From Gemmobacter denitrificans (lineage in GTDB: Bacteria > Pseudomonadota > Alphaproteobacteria > Rhodobacterales > Rhodobacteraceae), in contig NZ_JBALHR010000001.1 in the NCBI RefSeq assembly GCF_036964905.1, forward strand, positions 578,714 to 642,713: a stretch of 64,000 bases of DNA, in the 5' to 3' direction. The notes under the pieces are model-generated. The model searched no databases. It was given only the letters and a program-made list of their open reading frames with translations, and was not told the origin of the DNA. Positions 38,143 through 46,800 of this stretch are shown piece after piece. Each line of letters opens with the position of its first letter. Position 1 is the stretch's first letter. Made by a program: the position numbers and the translations under genes.

Positions 38143-39119
38143 TCAGTCAATTGCCTGCTCAGCTTGAACGGCTTCCTAGGCCAGATCAGGCTGGTACGTT
38201 CAGCGTCGCCGCGGCACCAAAGGAAGTAGCCTACTATGTGGGGCGGGACAACTCCGGCTGCGCAGCGCTGCTGATCCGGACCACTGGGGCCTCAAATCGG
38301 GTGCCGCTGGTCCTTGCGGGTATCGAGGCGCGCTTCGGCGTCGCCTGTCGCATTGAAGAGCGCGACCGCGAAGTCCGGACTGAGAATCTGACGGTCGTCT
38401 CTTGCAGGTCTCAGGAACGTGCCGCCGAGCGATACTTTCTCACCACGATGGAGTTCCTCGCCGCGACACTCGGCCCCAATCCAACGGTGGCCGCAGTTGC
38501 CGAGGTTGTGGACCGCCTAGTGGACCTTTTTCAGCGGCTCGCCAAAACGCCAAGGAAGAACATGGTCGGATTGGCTGGCGAGTTGCTCGTTATCCGGGCC
38601 GCAACTGACCCCGCATCAGCTGTCCGCGCCTGGCGCGTAGACCAAGACGAGCGCTATGACTTCGCCGTGGGCTCCCTTCGCTTGGACGCGAAGGCTACAA
38701 CCACGGACCGCCGGGTACATGAGGTCTCCTTCGTGCAGGCAAATCCACCACCAGGTACAACAGGGGTTCTATCCTCTTTGGTCGTTCAGCCGGCCGCAGG
38801 CGGTTTCTCACTTGCAGAGCTTGTTTCCGATATCGAGGCGCGGATCGAGCGTCACGACCTCATACTGAAGCTTCGCACCGCGGTGGCCGACACACTCGGG
38901 CGAGATATGCAGTCGGCGCTGGGCTGGTCGTTCGACCTAGCCCGTGCGACCTCTTCTCTGCGGATGCACGATATGAGCGTGATCCCAGCCATCAGGCCAC
39001 CACTCCCCGCAGGCGTGTCAGGGGTGCGTTTTCTGACTGAACTTGCCGGTTGTCGACAACTCGGCAAGGCCCGGATCGATGCCCTCGCACCAGCAGAACG
39101 GGCGCTGTTGCCGCCATAG
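38139..39119 (+). CDS. PD-(D/E)XK motif protein (DUF4420-like)
   Basis: A 326-residue protein, TTG start at 38139 with AGGAAG seven bases upstream and a four-base overlap (TTGA) with the preceding stop; an ATG at 38100 is the alternative. It has NMVGLAGELLVIRAATD followed by YDFAVGSLRLDAKATTTDRR, fitting a PD-(D/E)XK nuclease core (E ... D ... DAK). DUF4420 proteins occur with a MutL/Hsp90-like ATPase, a Z1 ATPase, AIPR and a cytosine methylase in restriction-like defence clusters. Only this gene is whole here, so activity as a system is unlikely. Codon use is foreign-looking. Confidence 0.7.
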   Translation: MISQLPAQLERLPRPDQAGTFSVAAAPKEVAYYVGRDNSGCAALLIRTTGASNRVPLVLAGIEARFGVACRIEERDREVRTENLTVVSCRSQERAAERYFLTTMEFLAATLGPNPTVAAVAEVVDRLVDLFQRLAKTPRKNMVGLAGELLVIRAATDPASAVRAWRVDQDERYDFAVGSLRLDAKATTTDRRVHEVSFVQANPPPGTTGVLSSLVVQPAAGGFSLAELVSDIEARIERHDLILKLRTAVADTLGRDMQSALGWSFDLARATSSLRMHDMSVIPAIRPPLPAGVSGVRFLTELAGCRQLGKARIDALAPAERALLPP

Positions 39120-39480
39120 GACCCTAACTGGCGACCGGGCTGAGGCGCAACCCGTCGAAGGCCGACGGCTGACGGCGCCACAATTCCAAGACATCAACGC
39201 CTAGTGGTGCGCCGGATATGTTCGATTTCTGTTCCAATTCGCGAATGGCACAGAAAGCGAAGTGTTCAGGGCAACCTCAGGAAGCTCAAATGAAATCAAT
39301 TAGATAAGAGCTCAGCACTGGAACTTGGCAGTCATGAGGTCCAGAGAATGTCGGCCCTGAGAGACCACTTCCGGGCCTCCTGGCGCAGGGGCCAGTGCTC
39401 AGGCCCTCCCGCATAACATTCGAAAACAACGGAAAAATCTGGCCGCAGCCGGATCGGGAGAACGCTTTCGCGGGGGCAAG
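39120..39480. other. Intergenic stretch with nothing recognisable
   Basis: About 360 bases between the DUF4420 gene and tRNA-Ser. The A/T content is higher than the chromosome. No reading frame, repeat or hairpin I would support. Where an AIPR gene might be expected after DUF4420, none is present. Confidence 0.5.
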
Positions 39481-39570
39481 TGGCGGAGACGAAGGGATTC
39501 GAACCCTCGAGACGGTTCCCCGTCTGCACCCTTAGCAGGGGTGTGCCTTCGACCACTCGGCCACATCTCC
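39481..39570 (-). tRNA. tRNA-Ser (GCT)
   Basis: A 90-base class II tRNA with encoded CCA on the minus strand. Acceptor begins GGAGATG; anticodon loop CTGCTAA gives GCT; long variable arm GACGGGGAACCGTC-like; T loop GGTTCGAATCC. Its 3' end faces the DUF4420/prophage-remnant side. Confidence 0.96.
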
Positions 39571-39687
39571 GCTGCCCCGTATATTGACCCTCTCTTGTGA
39601 GGACAAGCGCAAAGTTGAGTCGCCTGAGCTGCTGCCGGTTTCGTGGACACGAAGATAAGATCGTGAGCAAGGAACTGGAGAGTGGAT

Positions 39688-39830
39688 ATGACGAGACGGA
39701 AGTTCCGCCGTGAGTTCAAGATCGAGGCTGTAAGGGTAGTGACGGATCGGGGTGTCGCGGTGGCACAGGCTGCCCGTGACCTGGATGTGGCCGAGAGCGT
39801 CCTTCGTCGCTGGATGCGGGATGGAGGGCT
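39688..39830 (+). pseudogene. IS3 OrfA, 5' fragment
   Basis: MTRRKFRREFKIEAVRVVTD and QAARDLDVAESVLRRWMR form the HTH of an IS3-family OrfA. GGAGAG precedes the start. After WMRDGG the sequence switches to the inverted block, so the leucine-zipper part is missing on this strand. Confidence 0.75.
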
Positions 39831-39849
39831 TGACTGCCATTGGTCCGAA

Positions 39850-40140
39850 GGAAGGCCCGACGCCGCGACACCGGCGCGGGCGCTGGTCGGGCGGTTGAAC
39901 CAAGCGTGGAAGCCCGACCGCGAAACCTCCAGCGCATCGCACAGCCAGCTGACGAGCCAGATGTGGCGATGCTTGGCGATGAAGGCGAACCTCATGTCGC
40001 CTCTCGCGCGAAAAAAGCTGCCGCTTTCTTCAGGATGTCACGCTCCGCACGAAGACGCGCGACCTCTTTCTTCAGCGTTGCAATCTCGGCCATATCGGCA
40101 CGCATCTGCCGGTTCCAGGTATTTCCGTCAAGGGACGGCT
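39850..40140 (-). pseudogene. Inverted IS3 block: OrfA 3' end and OrfB 5' start
   Basis: On the minus strand EIATLKKEVARLRAERDILK and KKAAAFFAREAT (stop at 39992) is the OrfA leucine zipper and C terminus; directly overlapping is an OrfB start, MRFAFIAKHRHIWLVSWLCD, then SGFHAWFNRP. This is the piece absent from the plus-strand copy. Confidence 0.7.
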
Positions 40141-40299
40141 TGGGTGTGCGGGTTCCATTTTGTCCCCACGTTCTCAGCCATCCAGTCAAACTCATTGGCT
40201 TTGAGTCACCATCCATCTTCAGGCTCGAAACGATCCGGAAAGAGCTGGTGCAGGTTGAAAACATGCGTTCGCCCCCCAGGACAATCCGGGTCATCAATC

Positions 40300-40923
40300 T
40301 CGAACACCTGATCGAGCGGCTGATGCGCCAGAATGCATTGAAAGCACGCCCAAAGCGGCGCGGAAAGCCCGGGAACGATGGCAAAGGATCGGTCATCGCC
40401 GACAATATCCTCGACCAGGATTTCGAAGCGGATCGCGAACCAGAAGTGGTTGGCTGACATTACTTGCATCTGGACCGCCCAGGGCTGGCTGTATGTGGCG
40501 GTCGTGCTGGATCTGTTTTCCCGTAGAGGGTCGTGGGATGGTCGATGAAGGCCGAGCGGGACGCCACGCTGGTCAAGGATGCCCTGATGATGACCGTCTG
40601 GCGGCGCGGCAAGGCGGACGCGCTGCTCCATCACTCGGACCAGGGACGCAATACACCAGCGAGCAGCTCCAGCGCCTGCTGGCCGACAACGGCACCACCT
40701 GTTCCATGAGCCGGACGGCAATGTCTGGGACAATTCCGCGATGGAAAGCTTCTTCTCGTCGCTGAAAGTCGAAGGGACCAACCATAAGGTCAATCGCACC
40801 AGAGACGAAGCCCGTGCCGACATGTTCGACTACATCGAGCGCTTCTACAATCCGTGCAGACGTCATTCGAAACTGGGCTACATCAGCCTCATGGAGTTCG
40901 AAGCCCGCGCTATGCTAGCTTAA
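40300..40923 (+). pseudogene. IS3 OrfB transposase, 3' catalytic part with frameshifts
   Basis: Reading across frames gives RLMRQNALKARPKRRGKPGN, WLADITCIWTAQGWLYVAVV, LLHHSDQG, NSAMESFFSSLK and FNPCRRHSKLGYISLMEFEA-type text, which is the DDE core of an IS3 OrfB. At least four frameshifts are visible (near 40449, 40527, 40650 and 40715). The last intact piece, 40741-40923, has its own ATG but only the final part of the domain. Confidence 0.8.
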
Positions 40924-41045
40924 CCTGCTGTCCGAAAAACCGGCAGCAGGCCACTTTATGTTATTTGACAATGCGTTAAATTCCGATCTTATCGCATCTT
41001 GCAAGCTCTTGCAGTGTGCTGCCGCATGGAGTAGGGAAGGCACGG

Positions 41046-41121
41046 GGGCTGTTAGCTCAGTTGGTAGAGCGTCTCGTTTACACCGAGAATGTCGGCGGTT
41101 CGAGTCCGTCACGGCCCACCA
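41046..41121 (+). tRNA. tRNA-Val (TAC)
   Basis: A 76-base tRNA with encoded CCA. Acceptor GGGCTGT pairs with ACGGCCC (one T-G); D arm GCTCAGTTGGTAGAGC; anticodon loop TTTACAC gives TAC; T loop GGTTCGAGTCC. The 3' end points to the intact prophage operon, so it is a plausible attachment site. Confidence 0.96.
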
Positions 41122-41279
41122 TTACCGCAAAAAATCCAGCAAAATCAAAGACAGCATGTCCCGCACTGGTTCGACAGGCGCTAATGCGGATCAATGGGTT
41201 AGCTGCAATGTGTCCCGCAGATTCGCGTTAACACGTCGCCCCGGTCATGTTCGAAAAGCCGCGATCCGTTGACATGACA

Positions 41280-41307
41280 AAGCCCGCCGGGGTGAGCCAG
41301 CGGGCTT
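41280..41307 (-). terminator. Hairpin at the end of the prophage late operon
   Basis: Stem AAGCCCGC / GCGGGCTT with a 12-base loop. Read on the minus strand it is followed by TGTC after CTTT, a weak T tract. It is the first strong hairpin downstream of the lysis genes. Confidence 0.5.
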
Positions 41308-41436
41308 GCAATCGGTCGGCCCACTTCCACGTCATGCGTGGCCCTCGCCGTTTAGGTGCCGATACACCTGCCACAGTATCCCTGTGGCCGCCGGGGCGTA
41401 TGGCTGCCCCACTGAGCCAGAGCGCGGAGGTGGGCC

Positions 41437-41580
41437 ATGACCCAACTCCTACCTTTGACGGATGCCGCGCTCTGGTGGTTGATGGCTTGGTGGAGTGTGT
41501 TGTACCGCAAGCGCGCTCACCCCTTCGCCAGCGTGATCAGCGCGGCATCTCCATCAACCGCCAGAAAGCGGTGCCGGTGA
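41437..41580 (+). CDS. Possible small protein, unknown
   Basis: A 47-residue frame (MTQLLPLTDAALWWLMAWWS then VLYRKRAHPFAS) preceded by GGAGGT five bases before the ATG, one of the better ribosome sites in this area. The first half is hydrophobic and Trp-rich and could insert into a membrane. It runs opposite to the prophage operon. No family is recognised; it may be chance. Confidence 0.3.
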   Translation: MTQLLPLTDAALWWLMAWWSVLYRKRAHPFASVISAASPSTARKRCR

Positions 41581-41608
41581 TAAAGCCCACCGGCAAGGCT
41601 GATGCGGG

Positions 41609-41680
41609 TTGCGCGAATTGATTTGAGCCATTGCCTAGGGCCATGCCGCCCCTGCTCTAACCAGACTGAGCTACGCGCCG
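41609..41680 (-). other. Degenerate tRNA-like sequence
   Basis: Minus-strand CGGCGCG-TA-GCTCAGTCTGGTTAGAGC has a perfect D arm; a five-pair anticodon stem (GGGGC / GCCCT with one G-T) encloses a six-base loop GGCATG; five of seven acceptor pairs form with CGCGC near the 3' end; the T arm is poor and CCA is absent. It looks like a decayed or phage-type tRNA. Confidence 0.4.
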
Positions 41681-41773
41681 ACGAGGCATGTCGCCGTTCC
41701 CGCAACCCTTCATATCACACCCGCTTTGGCCTGTGAATCCCCCACCAGCGCCGCAAGGGCCAGCGGCGACGCA

Positions 41774-41968
41774 TCACCGCCCCCAGCGTTTGAAGATCCC
41801 CACGCTCATCGCCAGCCCGGCTCCAGCCGCAGCCGCAAGCCCCTCGATGCTGACCGTCACCGTCCCGGCAACCGCGTCATAGCTGGCCCAGCCTGCCCAC
41901 GCAGCGGGAATCATCCCGGCAAGCATCGACAGCGCATAGGCGATCAGGCGAATGTAAACCAAGTCCAT
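41774..41968 (-). CDS. Small two-helix membrane protein, probable holin
   Basis: A 64-residue protein with two hydrophobic segments (IRLIAYALSMLAGMIPAAWA and VSIEGLAAAAGAGLAMSVGI) and a basic tail FKRWGR. It directly follows the endolysin gene by 12 bases, the usual place of a phage holin or holin-like protein. It has no homology-defining motif. Last gene of the late operon. Confidence 0.55.
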   Translation of the reverse strand: MDLVYIRLIAYALSMLAGMIPAAWAGWASYDAVAGTVTVSIEGLAAAAGAGLAMSVGIFKRWGR

Positions 41969-41980
41969 GTCAGGCTCCTT

Positions 41981-42517
41981 TCAGCCAGGGTATTTCGTGC
42001 GGTCAAGTTCGAAGTGCGGCCCATCCTTGAAGGATCGCCAGTCGCCACCCCAGACCAGCGCCACGCCTAATTCGGCGGCGGCTTGCTTCATGGCCGGGGC
42101 CAGCTTGTGATACAGGGGCCAGTCAAACGCGATCTTGCCGTCCGGGCGGTGCGGCACCAGATCGACAGCATGGCCGGTGATGTGGCGGCTGTTCATGGTC
42201 TTGGACGCCCCGGCCTTCACCAGTTTCGCTTGCCGCTCTTTGGTGCGCAGCCCCTCGATCACCGTGAATGGCACGGGCGAAAGCGCGGCGGCCCGGCGAA
42301 CAACGCGGACCAGATCGGGGTGAACCCCGCGCAAGCTTGCCTCGCTGCGGTCATTCAGCACAGGCACCCCGACCGGGGCGGCCAGCGGGTTGTCTGCCGT
42401 CACTGACAGCCGCCCAAGCTTTGCCGCTTCGATGATGGCTTGCGTGGTAATAGGCCCCAATACTCCGTCATCCCGCAAGCCAAGCGCGGCCTGCAGCTCC
42501 CTGATGGCTTCATTCAT
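41981..42517 (-). CDS. Phage endolysin, M15-type peptidase with peptidoglycan-binding domain
   Basis: A 178-residue lysis enzyme. Residues 1-40 form a short peptidoglycan-binding repeat (EAIRELQAALGLRDDGVLGP). The C-terminal M15/VanY-like domain has the zinc motif SRHITGHAVDLVPH (His-x6-Asp) and the second metal His in DGPHFELDR. It would cut the peptide part of murein, probably L-Ala-D-Glu bonds. No signal peptide is seen, so it depends on a holin. Confidence 0.85.
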   Translation of the reverse strand: MNEAIRELQAALGLRDDGVLGPITTQAIIEAAKLGRLSVTADNPLAAPVGVPVLNDRSEASLRGVHPDLVRVVRRAAALSPVPFTVIEGLRTKERQAKLVKAGASKTMNSRHITGHAVDLVPHRPDGKIAFDWPLYHKLAPAMKQAAAELGVALVWGGDWRSFKDGPHFELDRTKYPG

Positions 42518-42524
42518 GTGTGGA

Positions 42525-42668
42525 TCACTCCCGTTCGGATTGCTCGGTCTTGACCGGTGGCGCGATGTGCGGCCATGCCAGCCAGTAAAGCGCGGCGAAA
42601 ACCAGCGGTGCCAGGATCAGCGCATTGCGGAATTGGTGCCGCAGGTCACATGCTTCACGGCGGATCAT
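42525..42668 (-). CDS. Very small single-helix membrane protein of the lysis cassette
   Basis: A 47-residue frame: MIRREACDLRHQFRNALILA followed by PLVFAALYWLAW and a charged tail ending in EQSERE. The start overlaps the preceding membrane-protein stop by four bases (ATGA) and the stop lies seven bases before the endolysin start, so it fits tightly between two lysis genes. The single membrane span with a cytoplasmic basic head resembles spanin or holin accessory proteins; which one is not clear. Confidence 0.6.
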   Translation of the reverse strand: MIRREACDLRHQFRNALILAPLVFAALYWLAWPHIAPPVKTEQSERE

Positions 42669-43039
42669 TTGCCACCCCGCTTGCTTTTCAGAAACGCCAC
42701 CGCAAAATCCTGCAGGAATGCGACAACGAAGTCTTGCAGGAAGCCCAGCAGATAGGCCGAAGCTGCGAGAATTGACACTGTGCTGCCCTCGACATTAACC
42801 CCCAAGGCTTTTGGGGCAAGCGCACCTATCCCGAATGCCAAGGACGCACCGATTACTCCGCCTCGAACCACCTCGCGCCACGGCAGCCGGTTTGCCAGCC
42901 CCCGGGTGATGCCCCCGCCCGCGCCCATGATGGCAAGGGCCAAGGCAAGCTCGTTGAATACGTCTGTGAGAGGCCCACCGGCAACAGCAGCCAGTGCAGC
43001 CCCGCCCGCGCCGATCAGCGCGGTATTGGCTCCGCTCAT
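42665..43039 (-). CDS. Phage membrane protein, lysis region (holin-like)
   Basis: A 124-residue protein with three or four hydrophobic segments (ALIGAGGAALAAVAGGPL, LALALAIMGAGGGITRGL, GVIGASLAFGIGALAPKAL, VSILAASAYLLGFLQDFVVA). The C terminus has a small internal repeat (FLQDFVVAFLQDFAVAFL) and a basic end KSKRGGK. The location before the endolysin suggests a holin or related pore protein. It overlaps both neighbours by four bases. Confidence 0.55.
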   Translation of the reverse strand: MSGANTALIGAGGAALAAVAGGPLTDVFNELALALAIMGAGGGITRGLANRLPWREVVRGGVIGASLAFGIGALAPKALGVNVEGSTVSILAASAYLLGFLQDFVVAFLQDFAVAFLKSKRGGK

Positions 43040-43503
43040 TGGGTTATCTCGCTCTGCGCAGAAACTCGCGCCACGCCGACAGTAGCGTGACCCCCTTGCG
43101 TCTCAGGACCAGCAGACAAAGCACCGCGTCGAGCAAAAGCCCGAACGCGACGCCGTATTCCGCTATCCAGCCCACTGATGACCCCGAGTTGCACATAAGC
43201 GATGAGGTCAATTATCGTGTAAGTTGTCGAATTTTTCCAGCTAAACGCCCATGCTGACACATAAATCAGGATCATGACGCTAAATAGCGTCGCCAGAATC
43301 AGTGCCCGGCGATTGCCGAGAAGCAGCACAGAAGCGCAGGCGGCATCCATGACGCCGACCGACAGCGGATCACCTGCCAGCGCCATTGTCGCGCCGAGGT
43401 TTGCCACCATGACCAGCGCGATCATGGCCGACCAGTCACGACGCCAGCTAGATGCCAGCGCCGCGATCAGCAGCCCGATGTAAACCGCCTGCGTCCAGTG
43501 CAT
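43036..43503 (-). CDS. Phage membrane protein of unknown function
   Basis: A 155-residue protein with about four hydrophobic segments (AVYIGLLIAALASSW, MIALVMVANLGATMALAG, ALILATLFSVMILIYVSAW, IIDLIAYVQLGVISGL) and a basic cytoplasmic tail. It overlaps the next gene by four bases and the previous stop by one. Proteins with this outline occur in phage lysis regions; the function is unknown. Confidence 0.5.
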   Translation of the reverse strand: MHWTQAVYIGLLIAALASSWRRDWSAMIALVMVANLGATMALAGDPLSVGVMDAACASVLLLGNRRALILATLFSVMILIYVSAWAFSWKNSTTYTIIDLIAYVQLGVISGLDSGIRRRVRAFARRGALSAGPETQGGHATVGVARVSAQSEITQ

Positions 43504-43793
43504 CAGCGCCCGCCGCCCCCGCCGAGGACAACAATTTCGCCGTCCTCTGCGTGATACGCCAGCAGCGCGTCAGAGGCATCGGCATGGGCCTGCGTGATCT
43601 TGCCAAGGCACTCCAGCGCCGCGCCTTCCAGCCGCATGGAAGCATTGGCCGCCTGCAGTTCGCCCGCCTCGCGGTCCATACGGCTCAGCTTGCGCATGTT
43701 CTGGCCGATCTGCCGCAGCGCATCCTTGGTCTGTGCCAGCAGCGCCTGGGTTTCGTCAACCAGCGCGCGCCCGTTGTCGGGAAGTTTGGTCAT
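43503..43793 (-). CDS. Phage coiled-coil protein, unknown
   Basis: A 96-residue helical protein (ALVDETQALLAQTKDALRQI, then RKLSRMDREAGELQAANASM) likely to form a coiled coil, ending in a Gly-rich tail VVLGGGGGR. It has no signal or membrane segment. It lies between the tailspike and the lysis membrane proteins. It could be a tailspike chaperone or a small virion protein; neither is shown. Confidence 0.5.
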   Translation of the reverse strand: MTKLPDNGRALVDETQALLAQTKDALRQIGQNMRKLSRMDREAGELQAANASMRLEGAALECLGKITQAHADASDALLAYHAEDGEIVVLGGGGGR

Positions 43794-43802
43794 GTTCGCT
43801 CC

Positions 43803-46800
43803 TTACTTTGCGATTTCAAGGGTGGTCAGGGATGCGCCGAGCGAAGGCGTGACGCATTTCAGGATGCCAGCATCGCCAGAAATGCGGGTGATCCGGCCCG
43901 GCGCTTCGGCGTCAATGTTGAACGAGTCGCCGAGGTTGATCGTGCTGCCCTCGCCAGATTTGCGCAGCACCCAGCCAAGGGCGATCCAGCCGCGATGCTG
44001 CACCCGGCCATACTCGCCCGGTCGAATGTCCTCCAGCGCGATACCGGCAAACAGGTCCATTGCATCGGCGCTTGTCATCAGCCTGACCTGACGGTCGGAC
44101 GCGCCACGGGCCAGCGCATGGCCCTGCAGTATCGTGGTCGTATCGGTGTTTTTCAGCCGCCGTTCCTGATCCGTGAACATGGGGCGATAGGTGCCCCCCA
44201 CGTTGAACTCGGACGCGGTTGCAGCCGATCCCAGGGCCGTGTTGATGATGCCGAGGATTGTCGAGTTGCTGGAAGCCGAATAGTCGCCAGACAGAACCAC
44301 ATTGATCGGGCTGCCACCGTCAACCGTCACCGTCAGCGTCACCGACCCAAGAGAGGCCCGGTTGCCCAAGCGCTTGCCAAGCCCGGTGATGAACGTGTCA
44401 GACGATGGCCCGACCCCGGTGGCGTCCTGAATGTCCAGATAGCCATAGGCGGCCCCTGCCCGGCCCACGTCACCCGCGATGGTGGTCACGTCGCCAAAAA
44501 TCAGCGCCGCCGCCGATCCGCCGATTTCGACAGATGACGACAGGCCAGTGGTCGCGCTGGTGATCCGCAAGGCGCGCCCGAAATCGACCACATCGACAGC
44601 GCACGGGCTGTTGCCCGAACCGGTCAAGGTGAACTCCATGTGATTGGCGGGCTGATAGCTCAGGTCAGCCGGGAACCACGGCACGGCATCCATGCGGATA
44701 CGCCCCGACAGCGCGGTATTGCGCACGGTTACCTTGTCAGGCGTGCCAGAGCCATTCGACTGGATCAGCAGCGGCCAATAGGCCACCCACTCCGCCGACA
44801 GGTCGCAGCCATCCAGAACGCCCTCGCACGGCTTGTCAAAGCCAAGCTGGTTGTGGATTTGCACCCCGGCCCGAGGGCCGCGCGCAATGCAGTCGATCAA
44901 CTCCGCACGCTGGCCAGACGACAGGCCACAGCCAACCGCGTGCATGCTGCCCCATGTCACCCGGCCCGTGGTCGTTTCGCCGGTCACGCCGCCGTTGTAG
45001 CTTTCCGCGTCATCGTTGCCGCGATGGATGAACTCACAGCCGAAGGCGCGGATCAGGGTATCCGGCTTGGTCTTCACCGCGTCCAAGTGCCACGCATAGC
45101 GCTGGTTTTGGGCGATGACCGTGATCCCGCGCATTTCCTGCGCGCCATCGAAATCGACTGTACTGGTGGCCTGGATGGTCGCAATCGCGGTATCCTCGGG
45201 CAGCGTGCCGTCAATGATGGTTTTGCCGATGCCCGCGCCGATCAGCGCCACATGGTCAGCGCCGTTCAGCCCGTCCAAAGACCGCTCGGCATAGGTGGTG
45301 GCCTCAAGATTGACCGCGGCAACCTGCCCCGGTGCCCCCATGGCCGATGCCGCGTCAAGCGCATCTTGCACGCTGGCATAATCCGCCGCGTCCAGAACGA
45401 TGCCAACCCCGCGCCCATAGCCCACAGCGCCGCCGATCCCGTCCGCCGCCGCCACGCGCCGGGCGATGGCGTCGCCCCATGCGGCAGTCTCGGCCCCGCG
45501 CCGGATCAGATCGCCGCTTTGCCGGTCAACAGAATAGGCGCAATCGGTCAGCGTGATATGCTCATCGGCAACCGCCGCGCTGCTGCTGGTGAATTGCAGC
45601 CACGGGCGCAGGTCTGCCGCATCGCTCGGCATGACAAAGGTGAACTCGACCTGCCGCCGCGTGCTGCTGATCTGCACATTCTGGACGTTCGAAGCCGTCA
45701 AGGCGTCATAGCTGCCATCCAGCCCGCGCGCCTGCATGTTCACCGTGAACGTGCGTGCGAAAGCCGCGCTCGTGGTGTAACCCAGCGTCACGCGGATGGT
45801 GGCCCCTGCGAGATTGTCGCGCTCATGCGGGCCGATCTGCAAGGCATGCTGCAGAATCGTAGTCTGGCCCGTCTGCCCGGTCGGGATGGTCACGCCCATT
45901 TCGCGGCCACGGGCGTCGTAGCGCTTGGTCGCCCCGTTGAACGTCTGGGGGATCCCGGTCAGCAGATCGAACGCACCGGCCAGAGGCGTGACGGCCAGCG
46001 CCTGCCGCGCCTCCAGCATGGTATCGCCAGCCGTGGGTGCATCGGCACCAGAGGCCAGCACCTCCCAGGAAACGCTGGTGATCTGGAACGAATGATCCGT
46101 GCCCACCGCCGTTGCCGCGCCGCCGATCTGCATGGTCGCGCCGATGGTGCGTTCCGTGCCAACCATGACATAGGTCATGTCACGGGTGATGGTGGTTCCG
46201 GCCTGGGTCGGGGTGATGGCGGTGCCCGCATTGGTCAGCGTCGTGCCGTCCTGCATTTCAACGCGAACAGCATTGCCGCCAAAGCCCTTTTCCGACACGA
46301 AGTCCTCGGTCGCGGTCATCACCGTGCGAATGCGCACTGTCTTGCCAGCCAGCCGCGCGGCGTCATCCGGGTGAATGGTCAGGCGCGGCACCACATAGCT
46401 GCCCGCTGCCGTCACCGACCCGCCAATGGTCATCCCAACGCGGCGGCCCGACACGCTGATTTCAACAGCGCCGTTCAGCATTTCATAGGCGACCGAGGAT
46501 TGCGCAAGCATGTCGCCAGATGACAGGCCGACCTCGCGGTCATTCGCAGCCTGCGCCGTGCTGACCGGCTTATTCACGTCGCTGGTGTTGTCCACATTGC
46601 CCAGCCCGACGTCAGCCTTAACCAGCGTCACTGCGCCAGTGCGACCGGCCACAGATGTAACAGCGTTGACCTGCGCCCCGGCTTCGATGCCTGCCAGCTT
46701 CGTGCGTTCGCTTGCGGTCATGATCTTGGCTGTGGACGTTTCGGCCAGCACAGAAACATCGTCGCCCGGCTGGACTGCGCTATCTGCAAGGTCGCCCTGC

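Larger units (their letters stand above)
39626..40953 (+). mobile_element. Degenerate IS3-family insertion sequence with internal inversion
   Basis: About 1.33 kb bounded by matching ends: TGCTGCCGGTTT near 39630 and its inverted copy (AAACCGGCAGCA) near 40937-40948. It contains the start of OrfA on plus, the end of OrfA and start of OrfB on minus, and the catalytic part of OrfB on plus with several frameshifts. A block of roughly 39,840-40,200 has been inverted. It cannot make an active transposase. Confidence 0.75.

Noticed and set aside
40206..40823. Minus-strand frame of 205 codons in the IS region
   Set aside because: It is antisense to the OrfB catalytic part and has no domain.
41517..41705. 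62-codon minus-strand frame with a protein-like end (LAVDGDAALITLAKG)
   Set aside because: Its first half is the tRNA-like element and no ribosome site is present; it may be the worn end of a lost gene, but there is too little to call.
44640..46523. 627-codon plus-strand frame opposite the tailspike
   Set aside because: Arg/His-rich antisense shadow of a convincing structural gene.
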